DNA of 50,745 bases, taken from Lachnospiraceae bacterium (GTDB lineage: Bacteria > Bacillota > Clostridia > Lachnospirales > Lachnospiraceae). The notes under the pieces were generated by a model that was not told where the DNA came from, did not search any database, and saw only the letters and a program-made list of their open reading frames with translations. Of the stretch, positions 8,630 to 17,467 are shown piece by piece (positions within the stretch are counted from its first letter, which is position 1; the number at the start of each line of letters is the position of its first letter). The stretch lies in assembly GCA_022796475.1 (NCBI GenBank), contig JAAWIS010000016.1:1-50745 (forward strand), in the 5' to 3' direction. Position numbers and translations under genes: made by a program.

Positions 8630-9508
8630 CTACGGGCGTTTCGGACGGCATGCAACTCCGATTCCTAAGGCTCCGTAGCCGGTATGGCAGGATACTCCAA
8701 GGGATAAATCATCACATAAAACATTCATTCCAGGAAAAGCCTCCTGGATTTCAGATATCCACTGAGCCGTAGTTTCAGCAGAAGCACTGGAAGCGGCCAT
8801 CAGAGTAATTTGTCCCTCTCGGTAAGCCTCCTGAAACCTGGTTTCCAAGTCATGGTGAATCGCCTCGATCATGGTCTTTTTTGCTTTGGCAAAGCCACGG
8901 CATTTTTTAAAGGCATCCAGGTTTCCCACATCTAATTTCAAAACAGGCTTAATATTTAAAATGGTTCCAAGGGCAGCGGCGGCAGGGGTAATCCGCCCGC
9001 CCTTTTTCAGATGTTCCAAGGTTTCCACACCGATATAGATAACCATATCATTTTTGGAAGCTTCGATGATGGTTTTAATTTCTTTTGCCTGATATCCCTC
9101 TTCAATCAGTTCCAGCGCGTCCAGGATGGAACGGTGCATAGGGGTGGAAACCCGTCCATTGTCTACTACAAATACCCGGTTTTCATAAGGTTCTTCCTGA
9201 GAAAGGGCGGCAGCCGTCGCATAGGATCCGCTTAAACCGCTGCTGATTGGAAAATAAAGAATGGTTTCATAATCGGTTAAAACCTGATCCCAAAGGGCCA
9301 TAATCTCTGCAGGAGAAGGCTGTGAGGTGGTGATATCGGCACCAGAATCTAATTTTTCAAAAAATTGTTCCCGGGTTAATGTTACATCTTCATAATAGCA
9401 GTGGCTGCCAATGTAAAATGGAGCTGGCAGAATGGTAATCCCAAGTTCTCCTGCCAGTTTCTGGGAAATACTGCTGTGACTGTCTGCTACAATTCCGATT
9501 GGTTTCAT
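8630..9508 (-). CDS. DegV-family fatty-acid-binding protein
   Basis: A 292-aa DegV/FakB-family protein. Family members bind one fatty acid in a deep pocket and present it to the kinase FakA for phosphorylation, feeding phospholipid synthesis. Visible hallmarks are the N-terminal GIVADSHSSI strand-loop, the TTSQPSPAEI loop that contacts the carboxylate, and KGGRITPAAAALG in the second half. The start is the second of two adjacent ATGs, giving 7 bases to the AAGGAG site. It lies 96 bases downstream of a TetR gene in the same direction and may be co-transcribed with it. A paralogue sits at 14038-14901. Lipid ligand not predictable. Confidence 0.88.
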   Translation of the reverse strand: MKPIGIVADSHSSISQKLAGELGITILPAPFYIGSHCYYEDVTLTREQFFEKLDSGADITTSQPSPAEIMALWDQVLTDYETILYFPISSGLSGSYATAAALSQEEPYENRVFVVDNGRVSTPMHRSILDALELIEEGYQAKEIKTIIEASKNDMVIYIGVETLEHLKKGGRITPAAAALGTILNIKPVLKLDVGNLDAFKKCRGFAKAKKTMIEAIHHDLETRFQEAYREGQITLMAASSASAETTAQWISEIQEAFPGMNVLCDDLSLGVSCHTGYGALGIGVACRPKRP

Positions 9509-9604
9509 CATAATTCTCCTTTTCATTTGAATGTATTGGCAAAGCTTTTCGGTCATCCAAAATCATTGCTCCGTTTGGAATGGAAATGATCTGGCGGCAG
9601 ACTT

Positions 9605-10171
9605 TTATTGTATGGAAACGGGCTTAAGCAGCCTGCAGCATAAATCTGCCATATCAGAGATATTCTCTTTCATTCCCCTAAGATACCAGTCTTTCGTGAT
9701 GTTTAAAAGAGCGCCCCACCAGCCTAAAACTGCATAATGAGCCATGATGCTAAAATCAGCAAATTGCCTATTTATATGGGTACTGGCGTTCAAATATTCA
9801 TTTTGCAAAAGACCAGCCTTTAACATGACATCAAAATCTTTTTGGTTATCCCAGATAAGCTGAAAGATTTGACAGTACATGGGATAGGGGTTATCTTCCA
9901 GGACTGCTTTGACAATCATATTGGTTATGCATTCTAAGATGCTTTGTGACCAATCAGACAGCACATCTTCTTTGGAGGAGAAATTACGGTAAAAAGCTGT
10001 CCGTGATACGCCAGAGCGTTTGACCAGTTCCGTAATTGTGATTTTGTCAAAGGGTTTTTCACTCATCAGAACGATTAAAGCGGACAAAATGCATTCTTTC
10101 GTAATTTGATTGGACTTTTCATTGGAAAGCCGCTGCAAGTCCCGTTTCTGAAGTTCTGTTTTTTCGTTCAT
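9605..10171 (-). CDS. TetR/AcrR-family transcriptional regulator
   Basis: A 188-aa regulator with an N-terminal TetR-type helix-turn-helix: residues roughly 25-70 include ITITELVKRSGVSRTAFY followed by RNFSSKEDVL, the classic recognition-helix signature. The C-terminal ligand domain is helical and not assignable. The start has a TAGGAG site 11 bases upstream. It precedes the minus-strand degV gene, so regulation of fatty-acid handling is a reasonable guess. A 14-bp palindrome lies between about 19 and 32 bases upstream of the start codon and could be its own operator. Confidence 0.88.
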   Translation of the reverse strand: MNEKTELQKRDLQRLSNEKSNQITKECILSALIVLMSEKPFDKITITELVKRSGVSRTAFYRNFSSKEDVLSDWSQSILECITNMIVKAVLEDNPYPMYCQIFQLIWDNQKDFDVMLKAGLLQNEYLNASTHINRQFADFSIMAHYAVLGWWGALLNITKDWYLRGMKENISDMADLCCRLLKPVSIQ

Positions 10172-10189
10172 AAAAGAATTTGCTCCTAT

Positions 10190-10203
10190 CTGCCAAATGG
10201 CAG
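10190..10203. promoter_or_regulatory. Palindrome, candidate TetR operator
   Basis: CTGCCAAATGGCAG is a perfect 14-bp palindrome just upstream of the tetR ribosome site. Position and symmetry suit autoregulation. No clear -10 box was found with it. Confidence 0.4.
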
Positions 10204-10216
10204 TACGTCAACGATA

Positions 10217-10287
10217 ATGATTGGGGTCAAATATCCTTCTGCAGGCAAGCATGTATCAGATTTTCCATCTTTTGACACTGGTATCAT
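10217..10287. mobile_element. Deleted copy of MITE-like repeat family 1
   Basis: About 71 bp that begins ATGATTGGGGTCA and ends CTTTTGACACTGGTATCAT. These are the two ends of the 197-200-bp elements at 11913 and 39596, with most of the interior missing. It keeps a degenerate version of the GCAAGCTTGCATCGGATTTT block next to the right end. It lies between the divergent tetR and YhcH-family genes. Apart from this element, the 371-base gap holds only a leader hairpin (GGACTG...CAGTCC, about 10492-10520). Confidence 0.7.
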
Positions 10288-10542
10288 GATAATTGCTGCA
10301 ACAGCATTCGGCGTTACATCTGTAACTTCGATACAATTGTAGCTTAAAAAGAATGGTCTGTCAACGAAGAATTAATTAGGCCGGCAGATTTCAGAATATA
10401 GGAAACAAAAAATAAAGAATTCCGAAATTGCTGCAGGAATACTGGTAAATTCCTGCTGTTTGTGGTAAAATAGACCAAGCATATTAGTGGACTGACTGCT
10501 TGACTAAGAACAGGCAGTCCAAAGAAAGGAAGGTAATGTATC

Positions 10543-11007
10543 ATGATTTTATCATCATTAAATGTGGCAGAGTGTCCTTACAAGTATCCGACAGCGCTGC
10601 AGAAGGCTATGGACTGGCTGAAACAAGAGGATTTGGCATCTTTGAAAGCTGGAACTTACGAGATTGAGGGGAAAGACATCTATGTAATGATTCAGGAGAT
10701 TACCACTCAGCCGGCAGAAGAGCGCCGGGCTGAAAGACATGATTTGTATCTGGATGTCCAGTACATTATTTCCGGAACGGAACGTATGGGCTACGTTCCA
10801 TATACCGGCTCAGAGGAAATTTCAGAAAATCCGGAAGGAAGAGATGCATGTTTCTACAAAAATCTTTCCGGCGAAAATTTTATTGACGTTTCTGCAGGTT
10901 CCTACTGCATCTTTTTCTCCAACGATATCCATCGTCCAGGCGTAGCGGCAGGAGAGCCGGCAGCCGTAAAGAAAGCAGTTGTAAAGGTAAGGGAATCTTT
11001 GCTGTAG
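10543..11007 (+). CDS. YhcH/YjgK/YiaL family protein
   Basis: A 154-aa cupin-like protein of the YhcH/YjgK/YiaL (DUF386) family, which includes the EbgC beta-galactosidase small subunit and the sialic-acid anomerase NanQ. Typical features are AERHDLYLDVQYII (the HxDxxxxxxG-type metal region), the YVPY segment, and FSNDIHRPGVAAGE near the C-terminus, with His residues that bind the metal. Length matches the family. No sugar operon surrounds it: it stands alone between a divergent tetR and a convergent zinc-ribbon gene, so its sugar substrate cannot be inferred. A weak TAAAAT -10 box lies at 10466 and a leader hairpin precedes the ribosome site. Confidence 0.88.
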   Translation: MILSSLNVAECPYKYPTALQKAMDWLKQEDLASLKAGTYEIEGKDIYVMIQEITTQPAEERRAERHDLYLDVQYIISGTERMGYVPYTGSEEISENPEGRDACFYKNLSGENFIDVSAGSYCIFFSNDIHRPGVAAGEPAAVKKAVVKVRESLL

Positions 11008-11036
11008 AGCAGAGGGTATCTGAACATTCTTAGGAA

Positions 11037-11074
11037 AACCAGCCCTGCACAGGATGATTTGTGCAGGGCTGGTT
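11037..11074. terminator. Perfect 15-bp hairpin between convergent genes
   Basis: AACCAGCCCTGCACA (11037-11051) and TGTGCAGGGCTGGTT (11060-11074) pair perfectly around an 8-base loop. Only the minus-strand side carries a short T-run after the stem, so it may serve the convergent minus-strand gene as well as the plus-strand YhcH gene. Confidence 0.65.
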
Positions 11075-11177
11075 GAAGATTTGCATGTTGGTGTATACTT
11101 TTCTATGTATGAGAGGAAAGTACTTTTGATATCTTTTGCAGGGGAAGGAAAACCGCCTGTTTTATCTTTCGCACTTT

Positions 11178-11876
11178 TTATTCTTCCTGTCCGTACATTC
11201 TGTTGTAAATTTCTTCACACAGAAAATCCACATAACTGGGATCCGGCAGATCTTGTTCTGTTATCAGGAAATCCTGAATCAGTTCGTAGCGTTTTAAGAT
11301 GAATTCTTCTGGCGTATCTGTGCTGCTTTCTTTTGACTGGGATGAATCATTTTCCAGCAGATTGTCAATTTCCGTGGCAGAGTGGACATTTAAAAACTGA
11401 GTTATCAGACGGTTCGTTTCTTCTGCTTCCGCATCAGCTTCTTTTTTCATCCGGGCTGCCGATTGATTCGTTTTCAGGCATACAAATAGGCAGACCAGGC
11501 CAAAACAGCCAAGAACCCCTGCTCCAATGGAAACAAAAATATTATTTGAGGAATATGCCGGGATTAAGACCAGTAAGCCTATCATGGCAAATGCCAAGGC
11601 AAAGCCTCCCACCAAAAGAAAGGCAAAGGCTGAGGATTTCATATCTTGGTATTGTGCCGATTTTTTCACATAGACTGACGGGGCTGGCCTGGTTCTTTGG
11701 GCTTTTTCAGGGAAATCCAGGGGAGCCTGGGACACAGATTCCTCAAATTGTTCTTCTTCTTCCTGTTTCATGGCAGCCTGAGCGGCTTCTTTGGATTCAT
11801 ATAAGGGCTGTCCGCAGTCGGTGCAGACCTGGATCCCTTCTATAAATTCCATATCACATTTTGGACAATATGGCAT
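11178..11876 (-). CDS. Zinc-ribbon membrane protein, function unknown
   Basis: A 232-aa protein beginning MPYCPKCDMEFIEG with a second knuckle CTDCGQ, forming a four-cysteine zinc ribbon in the first 25 residues. A charged linker rich in Glu and Gln follows, then two adjacent hydrophobic segments (about residues 90-140), then a cytoplasmic acidic tail. The start ATG at 11876 has AAAGGAG 9 bases upstream; an earlier in-frame ATG at 11903 has none. This arrangement is common in clostridial proteins of unknown role. It is monocistronic, with a MITE-like element directly upstream. Confidence 0.75.
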   Translation of the reverse strand: MPYCPKCDMEFIEGIQVCTDCGQPLYESKEAAQAAMKQEEEEQFEESVSQAPLDFPEKAQRTRPAPSVYVKKSAQYQDMKSSAFAFLLVGGFALAFAMIGLLVLIPAYSSNNIFVSIGAGVLGCFGLVCLFVCLKTNQSAARMKKEADAEAEETNRLITQFLNVHSATEIDNLLENDSSQSKESSTDTPEEFILKRYELIQDFLITEQDLPDPSYVDFLCEEIYNRMYGQEE

Positions 11877-11912
11877 CGTGTAGTTCTCCTTTCTAAGTGG
11901 CAATTGTATTTC

Positions 11913-12109
11913 ATGATGTTGGGGTCAAAAGGTGTTTTGCCCCCTCTGATACCGGATTGCTCCGTACTTTGTACTCCCGCAATCCTCAAAAACATTCAAA
12001 ATCCGCCCTAATCGGGCTGCTTTTTCATGTTTTTGGCGGATCCCAAGTTCAAAAATCCTCTTGCAAGCAAGCTTGCATCGGATTTTAGACCTTTTGACCC
12101 TGGTATCAT
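11913..12109 (-). mobile_element. MITE-like repeat family 1, full copy
   Basis: A 197-bp non-coding element. Its ends, ATGATGTTGGGGTCAAAAGG and CCTTTTGACCCTGGTATCAT, form imperfect terminal inverted repeats of about 20 bp. Its reverse complement aligns nearly throughout with 39596-39795. Both copies carry internal hairpins: GGATTGC...GTAC/GTAC...GCAATCC, and an A-rich AAAAACATG/CATGTTTTT stem. No open reading frame of note. It fills most of the gap between the zinc-ribbon gene and the ABC exporter. Confidence 0.8.
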
Positions 12110-12230
12110 TTCATCTTTACATGAAAGAAGATATTTGTCAAGAACTCATTTTTCCTCTTCCATTTCAGAAGAAAATAAGATAGAATAAAAAAGACTATGC
12201 AAAAATTAAAGGAAGGAATCGAAGAAGGAA

Positions 12231-14003
12231 ATGAACCAAACAAGTCAAAACATGCGTACAATGAAAACTTCTGTGCTGCTTAAGCGTTTTCTGCCCTATT
12301 ACGGGCCATATAAAAAAATCATGATATTCGATTTATTCTGTGCGGCATTAACGATTATATGTGAGATGGTGCTGCCTCTGATTTTGCGGTATATTACGAA
12401 TCAGGGACTTAAGGATCTGTCAGCGCTTACAGTCCGGCTTGTAGTAGTGCTGGGGCTTTTTTACTTTGGGCTTCGCATTATTGACGGTCTGGCCAGTTTT
12501 TATATGGCTTATACAGGGCATGTAATGGGGGCGGCCATTGAAACGGACATGCGCAAAGACGCATTTGCCCACCTTCAGAAGCTTTCAGACAGTTACTACA
12601 GTAATACAAAGGTAGGACAGATTATGGCGCGGATCACCAGCGACTTATTTGACGTTACGGAATTTGCCCATCACTGTCCGGAAGAGTTTTTTATTGCATT
12701 TTTAAAGGCGGTGGTGTCCTTTTTGATTTTATCCCGGATCAGCCTGCTGCTGACTGTGGTTATTTTTCTTTTTATTCCTGTTATGGCGGTATCCTGTACG
12801 TATTTTAATTTAAAAGTCCGGGCAGCCTTTAAAGAGCAGCGGAACCATATCGGGGAACTGAATGCCAGGATTGAAGACAGCCTTTTGGGAAACCGGGTAG
12901 TACGGGCCTTTGCTAATGAGGCAGTGGAACTGGAAAAGTTTCAGAAAGATAATCTGCAGTTTTTAAAAATTAAGCGGAAGACTTATTTTTATATGGCGGC
13001 ATTCCAGGATACCATACGGATGTTTGACGGTCTGATGTATATGGTGGTTATTATGGCCGGCGGTATTTTTATGGTAAAGGGACTGATTGTGCCAGGGGAT
13101 TTAGTGGCGTATACGTTATACGTAACCACGCTGCTGGCCACTATCCGCCGGATCATTGAATTTGCAGAGCAGTTCCAGCGGGGAATGACAGGAATTGAGC
13201 GGTTTATGGAAATTATGGATGCTGACGTGGATATTTTTGACGATAAAGGGGCAAAACCGTTAGAGAAGGTAGAAGGAGCTATTCGCTTTGAGCATGTAAG
13301 TTTTGAGTACCCGGATGATCACAATCCGGTTCTGGAGGATATCTGCCTTGAGATTAAACCTGGTGAAAAGATAGCTTTGGTTGGGCCATCAGGAGGCGGA
13401 AAGACCACATTATGTAATCTGATACCGCGTTTTTATGACGCCACTTCCGGACATATCCTGATTGACGGAAAAGAACTGAGAGGAATCACACTGGAAAGCC
13501 TTCGCTCTCATATCGGAGTGGTGCAGCAGGATGTATATCTTTTTTCCGGTACAGTTTTTGATAATATCGCTTATGGGCGTCCAAAAGCTTCAAAAGAGGA
13601 AGTAAAGGAGGCTGCAAAGCTGGCTGGGGCACATGAGTTTATTATGCAGCTTAAAGATGGCTATGACACGTATGTAGGAGAGCGGGGAGTAAAGCTGTCC
13701 GGCGGTCAGAAACAGAGAATCAGCATTGCACGGGTATTTTTGAAAAATCCGGCAATCCTGGTTTTAGATGAAGCTACTTCAGCGCTGGATAATGAAAGCG
13801 AGCATTTAGTAAATAAGTCATTGGATCAGTTGGCAGTGGGAAGGACTACCCTTACGATTGCCCATCGCCTGACCACAATTCAGAATGCAGATCGGATTTT
13901 AGTTCTGTTTGAGAACCGGATTGTGGAAGAGGGAAATCACAAAGAGCTGATGGAAAAGAAGGGAATGTATTACCAGTTATACACCTCTGCTTATACTGGA
14001 TAG
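12231..14003 (+). CDS. ABC exporter, fused permease and ATPase half-transporter
   Basis: A 590-aa half-transporter of the MsbA/BmrA type. Residues 1-320 form a six-helix membrane domain. The ATPase domain carries Walker A GPSGGGKTT (from about G385), signature LSGGQKQR, Walker B ILVLDEATSALD and the IAHRLTT switch region. It would work as a homodimer or with a partner not seen here. The product exports lipids, drugs or peptides; substrate cannot be assigned. A DegV gene follows after 34 bases, suggesting co-transcription. The start at 12231 has GAAGGAA immediately upstream, with a further AAGGAAGG site further 5'. Confidence 0.9.
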   Translation: MNQTSQNMRTMKTSVLLKRFLPYYGPYKKIMIFDLFCAALTIICEMVLPLILRYITNQGLKDLSALTVRLVVVLGLFYFGLRIIDGLASFYMAYTGHVMGAAIETDMRKDAFAHLQKLSDSYYSNTKVGQIMARITSDLFDVTEFAHHCPEEFFIAFLKAVVSFLILSRISLLLTVVIFLFIPVMAVSCTYFNLKVRAAFKEQRNHIGELNARIEDSLLGNRVVRAFANEAVELEKFQKDNLQFLKIKRKTYFYMAAFQDTIRMFDGLMYMVVIMAGGIFMVKGLIVPGDLVAYTLYVTTLLATIRRIIEFAEQFQRGMTGIERFMEIMDADVDIFDDKGAKPLEKVEGAIRFEHVSFEYPDDHNPVLEDICLEIKPGEKIALVGPSGGGKTTLCNLIPRFYDATSGHILIDGKELRGITLESLRSHIGVVQQDVYLFSGTVFDNIAYGRPKASKEEVKEAAKLAGAHEFIMQLKDGYDTYVGERGVKLSGGQKQRISIARVFLKNPAILVLDEATSALDNESEHLVNKSLDQLAVGRTTLTIAHRLTTIQNADRILVLFENRIVEEGNHKELMEKKGMYYQLYTSAYTG

Positions 14004-14037
14004 AAGCAGGGAGAAAGGTGAAACAGGGAGATTGATT

Positions 14038-14901
14038 ATGAAAATTGCGATTGTAACAGACAGTAACAGCGGAATTACTCAGAAAGAAGGGAAGGAAAGA
14101 GGGATATTTGTACTCCCCATGCCCTTTATGATTAATGGAACTACGTATTTTGAAGACATTGATTTAAGCCAGTCCCAGTTTTATGACATGCTGGAGGATG
14201 GGGCTGATATTTCTACCTCCCAGCCTTCTCCGGCTTCGGTTACAGATTTATGGGATTCTCTTTTAAAAGAATACCAGGCCATTGTTCACATCCCTATGTC
14301 AAGCGGCTTAAGCAGCTCATGCCAGACAGCTATGATGCTGGCCCAGGACTATGAGGGGAAGGTTTGGGTTGTGAATAACCAAAGGATTTCCGTAACTCAG
14401 CGGCAGTCAGTTTTTGATGCAAAAGAAATGGCAGAGAAAGGCTTTTCGGCGGCTGAGGTGAAAGAAAAGCTGGAGGAAGTAAAGTTTGAAAGCAGTATTT
14501 ATATTATGGTAGATACGCTGAAATATTTGAAAAAGGGAGGCCGGATTACCCCGGCAGCGGCAGCTCTTGGAACCCTTCTTCGAATTAAGCCGGTATTGCA
14601 GATCCAGGGAGAAAAACTGGATGCATTTTCCAAGGTGCGCACATTAAAACAAGCAAAAACGGTTATGCTGGCTGCTATGCAGAAGGATTTGGAAAATCGG
14701 TTCCAGGATCCAGAGGCAAAAAATACTCATCTTGAGATTGCGCATACACAGAATCAGGCGGCGGCAGAGGAATTTAAAAAGGAGCTTTCCGGGATCTATC
14801 CGGAAGCAGAAATTGTAATCTGTCCGCTCTCCTTAAGCGTTTCCTGCCATATAGGTCCTGGATCCCTTGCCATTGCCTGTTCTAAGAAAGTGGAGTGTTA
14901 A
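14038..14901 (+). CDS. DegV-family fatty-acid-binding protein (second copy)
   Basis: A 287-aa DegV/FakB-family protein, paralogous to the one at 8630-9508. Shared landmarks are IAIVTDSNSGIT at the N-terminus, ISTSQPSPASV, and LKKGGRITPAAAALGTLLRI. The start is ATG 14038, 7 bases after a GGGAG site; a TTG at 14032 is too close to that site. It follows the ABC exporter in the same direction and precedes the sensor kinase by 7 bases, so the three genes probably form one transcript. Two DegV proteins with different fatty-acid preference are typical of Firmicutes with a FakA kinase. Confidence 0.9.
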   Translation: MKIAIVTDSNSGITQKEGKERGIFVLPMPFMINGTTYFEDIDLSQSQFYDMLEDGADISTSQPSPASVTDLWDSLLKEYQAIVHIPMSSGLSSSCQTAMMLAQDYEGKVWVVNNQRISVTQRQSVFDAKEMAEKGFSAAEVKEKLEEVKFESSIYIMVDTLKYLKKGGRITPAAAALGTLLRIKPVLQIQGEKLDAFSKVRTLKQAKTVMLAAMQKDLENRFQDPEAKNTHLEIAHTQNQAAAEEFKKELSGIYPEAEIVICPLSLSVSCHIGPGSLAIACSKKVEC

Positions 14902-14908
14902 GTAAGCT

Positions 14909-16534
14909 ATGCTGCTATTTCATAAAGATTTGTTTGCAAATATTATGGGCCGGGGAAAAGTTAGTTTTCGGGTTCCTTTGACGGTACTGTTAATGGCTGT
15001 TGGCCTGTTTCCTATGCTGATTCACGGGAATATTTTATCGTCTTTTGTGGAACAAAGCCACGTAAGCAGCCGCAGTGTAGATGTGCAGAACCAGTGCCTG
15101 ATTTTAAGCAGCAAGATGTCCCGGACCGGATATATGGATGGGACGGTAAAGGATTCTTCCGTTGACACAGAGATCAATATTACGGCGGATTTGTTCCACG
15201 GCAGGATCGTAATTGTGGATCGAAACTACCGGATTATCAAAGATACGTTTGGCCTGGCAGATGGGAAACTTGCGGTGTCAGAAGAAGTAATCCGCTGCTT
15301 CCAGGGAGAAAACAGCAATAATTATAATAAAGAAAAAAATTATTTTGTCCAAACATTCCCTATTTATGAAAACACGCCGGAAAGGCAAATCAGGGGAGTA
15401 ATGGTGATGGCGGCATCCACCGGCTCTATAAGCAGCTTAGCCGATCAGGTGGAGGAAGAATCCAGATTTTTAAATATTATTACAGCAGTTGCCCTTTTCA
15501 TGATTTCGATCGGTGCGATCGGAGTTTTATCCAAGCCTTTTTCCAGCCTCCAGGGGATGCTGGAAAAGGCTTCAGAAGGAAATTTAGAGCAGGATATTGA
15601 TGAACATACATATCGGGAAACTAGGGAGATTTCTGAGGCAGTGAACCGGGCGCTGACCAAACTTAAAGTAGTTGACCAATCCCGCCAGGAATTTGTTTCA
15701 AATGTATCCCATGAACTGAAAACCCCCATTACTTCCATTCGTGTGCTGGCTGATTCCTTAATGGGGATGGAAGCTGCTCCGGTGGAGTTATATCAGGAAT
15801 TTATGGCAGATATTTCAGATGAAATTGACAGGGAAAGCAAGATTATTGATGATTTGCTGACTTTAGTAAAAATGGATAAGTCTTCTTCAGACCAGATGAA
15901 CGTAGCTCCCATGTCGATTAACGGATTGATGGAAATTATCTTAAAACGTCTGCGGCCTATCGCAAAGAAACGGAATATAGAGGTAATTTTTGAAAGTATC
16001 CGGGAAGTTAGCGCTGATGTGGATGAGGTGAAAATTTCATTGGCATTTAATAACCTGGTGGAAAATGCAATTAAATATAATGTAGATAACGGGTGGGTAA
16101 AAGTTACGCTGGATGCCGACCATAAGGCATTTCAGGTTAAGGTGGAGGACTCCGGAATCGGGATTCCGGAAGAATTCCAGGAGCATATATTTGAACGCTT
16201 TTACCGGGTAGACAAGGCCCGTTCACGGGAAACTGGAGGAACGGGACTTGGACTTTCCATTACCAAAAGCGTTATTATGATGCACAAGGGAACGATTAAG
16301 GTAGAAAGCAGGGAAGGAGAGGGGACGGTATTTTTAGTCAGAATTCCTCTAAATTATGTGCCGGGAGGAATAAAAAAACCGGGAGGACCGGCAGCGGTTC
16401 CAGGCACTCCCAAAGATTCTCCGGCTTTAAAAGGCTTTTGGATCAGCGGAGGCACTTTCAAGAAGAAATCATCAGGCTCTCAGGAAGCCCGTCTGAAACT
16501 GTCTGATGAATATGGAACAGGAGGCAGAGAATGA
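14909..16534 (+). CDS. Membrane sensor histidine kinase, orphan
   Basis: A 541-aa sensor kinase. One membrane helix near residues 20-40, an extracytoplasmic sensor of about 145 residues, a second helix around 188-207, then a HAMP linker, a HisKA dimerisation domain with phospho-acceptor H268 in VSHELKTPITS, and an ATPase domain with NLVENAIKYN, DSGIGIP and GGTGLGLSI boxes. A Pro/Gly/Lys-rich tail of about 60 residues follows. No response regulator is encoded next to it, which is unusual. Its stop overlaps the start of the GerMN lipoprotein gene (ATGA), so the two are translationally coupled. The signal sensed is unknown. Confidence 0.92.
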   Translation: MLLFHKDLFANIMGRGKVSFRVPLTVLLMAVGLFPMLIHGNILSSFVEQSHVSSRSVDVQNQCLILSSKMSRTGYMDGTVKDSSVDTEINITADLFHGRIVIVDRNYRIIKDTFGLADGKLAVSEEVIRCFQGENSNNYNKEKNYFVQTFPIYENTPERQIRGVMVMAASTGSISSLADQVEEESRFLNIITAVALFMISIGAIGVLSKPFSSLQGMLEKASEGNLEQDIDEHTYRETREISEAVNRALTKLKVVDQSRQEFVSNVSHELKTPITSIRVLADSLMGMEAAPVELYQEFMADISDEIDRESKIIDDLLTLVKMDKSSSDQMNVAPMSINGLMEIILKRLRPIAKKRNIEVIFESIREVSADVDEVKISLAFNNLVENAIKYNVDNGWVKVTLDADHKAFQVKVEDSGIGIPEEFQEHIFERFYRVDKARSRETGGTGLGLSITKSVIMMHKGTIKVESREGEGTVFLVRIPLNYVPGGIKKPGGPAAVPGTPKDSPALKGFWISGGTFKKKSSGSQEARLKLSDEYGTGGRE

Positions 16535-17466
16535 AACAAATGAAGAAAAGGTGGAAACTTTGCCTGATTGTATTTGTGCTTTTCCTGGCAGGCTGCCGGC
16601 AGAAAGAATTTTTGGACGAGAATGCCGGAAAAAACAAATATCTGATTTATTATCTGAATACGGGAATGACTAAGATGATATCCCTGGAATATATAACAGA
16701 ATCTGAAGAACCATTAGATTTGATTCAGGAACTGTACGGACAGCTTGTAAATGTTCCCATTGATTTTGACGGGAAATCACCGCTTTCTGCAAAGACGGAG
16801 CTTCAGCGATTTCAGTGGGATTCCAATGTTTTATATCTGTATTTTGATGCCAGCTATGCGCTGATGGATGCCAGCCAGGAGATTTTGTGCAGGGCGGCAT
16901 TAACCAAAACTTTTACCCAGATCGACGGGGTGGAGTTTTTAAATATTTACAGCGGAGAACAGCCTCTGATGGACATTTTGGGGAATCCGGTGGGGATTTT
17001 AAGCGCCGGAGATTTTATGGATAATATCAGTGATGTAAACGCATTTGAAAAATCGGAGTTGACTCTGTATTTTGCAGATGAAGCAGGGGAGTATCTGGTG
17101 GAAGAAAAGCGGGAGGTTATGCACAGCATTAATACTTCCATGGAGCGTTTGATTGTGGAGCAGCTTTTGGAAGGACCGAAGAAGGCCGGCTGTGCTGCAA
17201 CCATACCGCCGGATACCAAGCTTTTAAATATTTCTGTAACGGATAATGTATGCTATTTAAATTTTGATTCTGCCTTTTTAAATAACAGCCTGGGGGTGAA
17301 AAAGGAGCTTCCTATTTATTCTATCGTAAATTCCCTGACCCAGCTTACTACAGTGAACCGGGTTCAGTTTTCGATTAATGGCTCTCCTGCAGTTATGTTT
17401 CGGGATACGATTTTGCTGGATACATTGTTTGAACAAAATATGGATTATGTGTTAGGAGGGGAATAA
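16531..17466 (+). CDS. GerMN-domain lipoprotein
   Basis: A 311-aa lipoprotein. The signal peptide ends in the lipobox LAGC with C22 as the lipidated residue. Two GerMN-like domains follow in tandem: about residues 40-150 and 175-300, each with the alternating strand pattern and the VLYLYFDASY / VCYLNFDSAF core. GerM in Bacillus takes part in sporulation and germination; the paired arrangement here resembles LpqB- and GerM-type lipoproteins found next to sensor kinases. It overlaps the kinase gene by four bases and ends one base before the apparent start of comEC. Confidence 0.88.
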   Translation: MKQMKKRWKLCLIVFVLFLAGCRQKEFLDENAGKNKYLIYYLNTGMTKMISLEYITESEEPLDLIQELYGQLVNVPIDFDGKSPLSAKTELQRFQWDSNVLYLYFDASYALMDASQEILCRAALTKTFTQIDGVEFLNIYSGEQPLMDILGNPVGILSAGDFMDNISDVNAFEKSELTLYFADEAGEYLVEEKREVMHSINTSMERLIVEQLLEGPKKAGCAATIPPDTKLLNISVTDNVCYLNFDSAFLNNSLGVKKELPIYSIVNSLTQLTTVNRVQFSINGSPAVMFRDTILLDTLFEQNMDYVLGGE

Positions 17467-17467
17467 A

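Noticed and set aside
11333-11845. 170-codon plus-strand frame
   Set aside because: Antisense to the zinc-ribbon gene, which has a clear motif and ribosome site.
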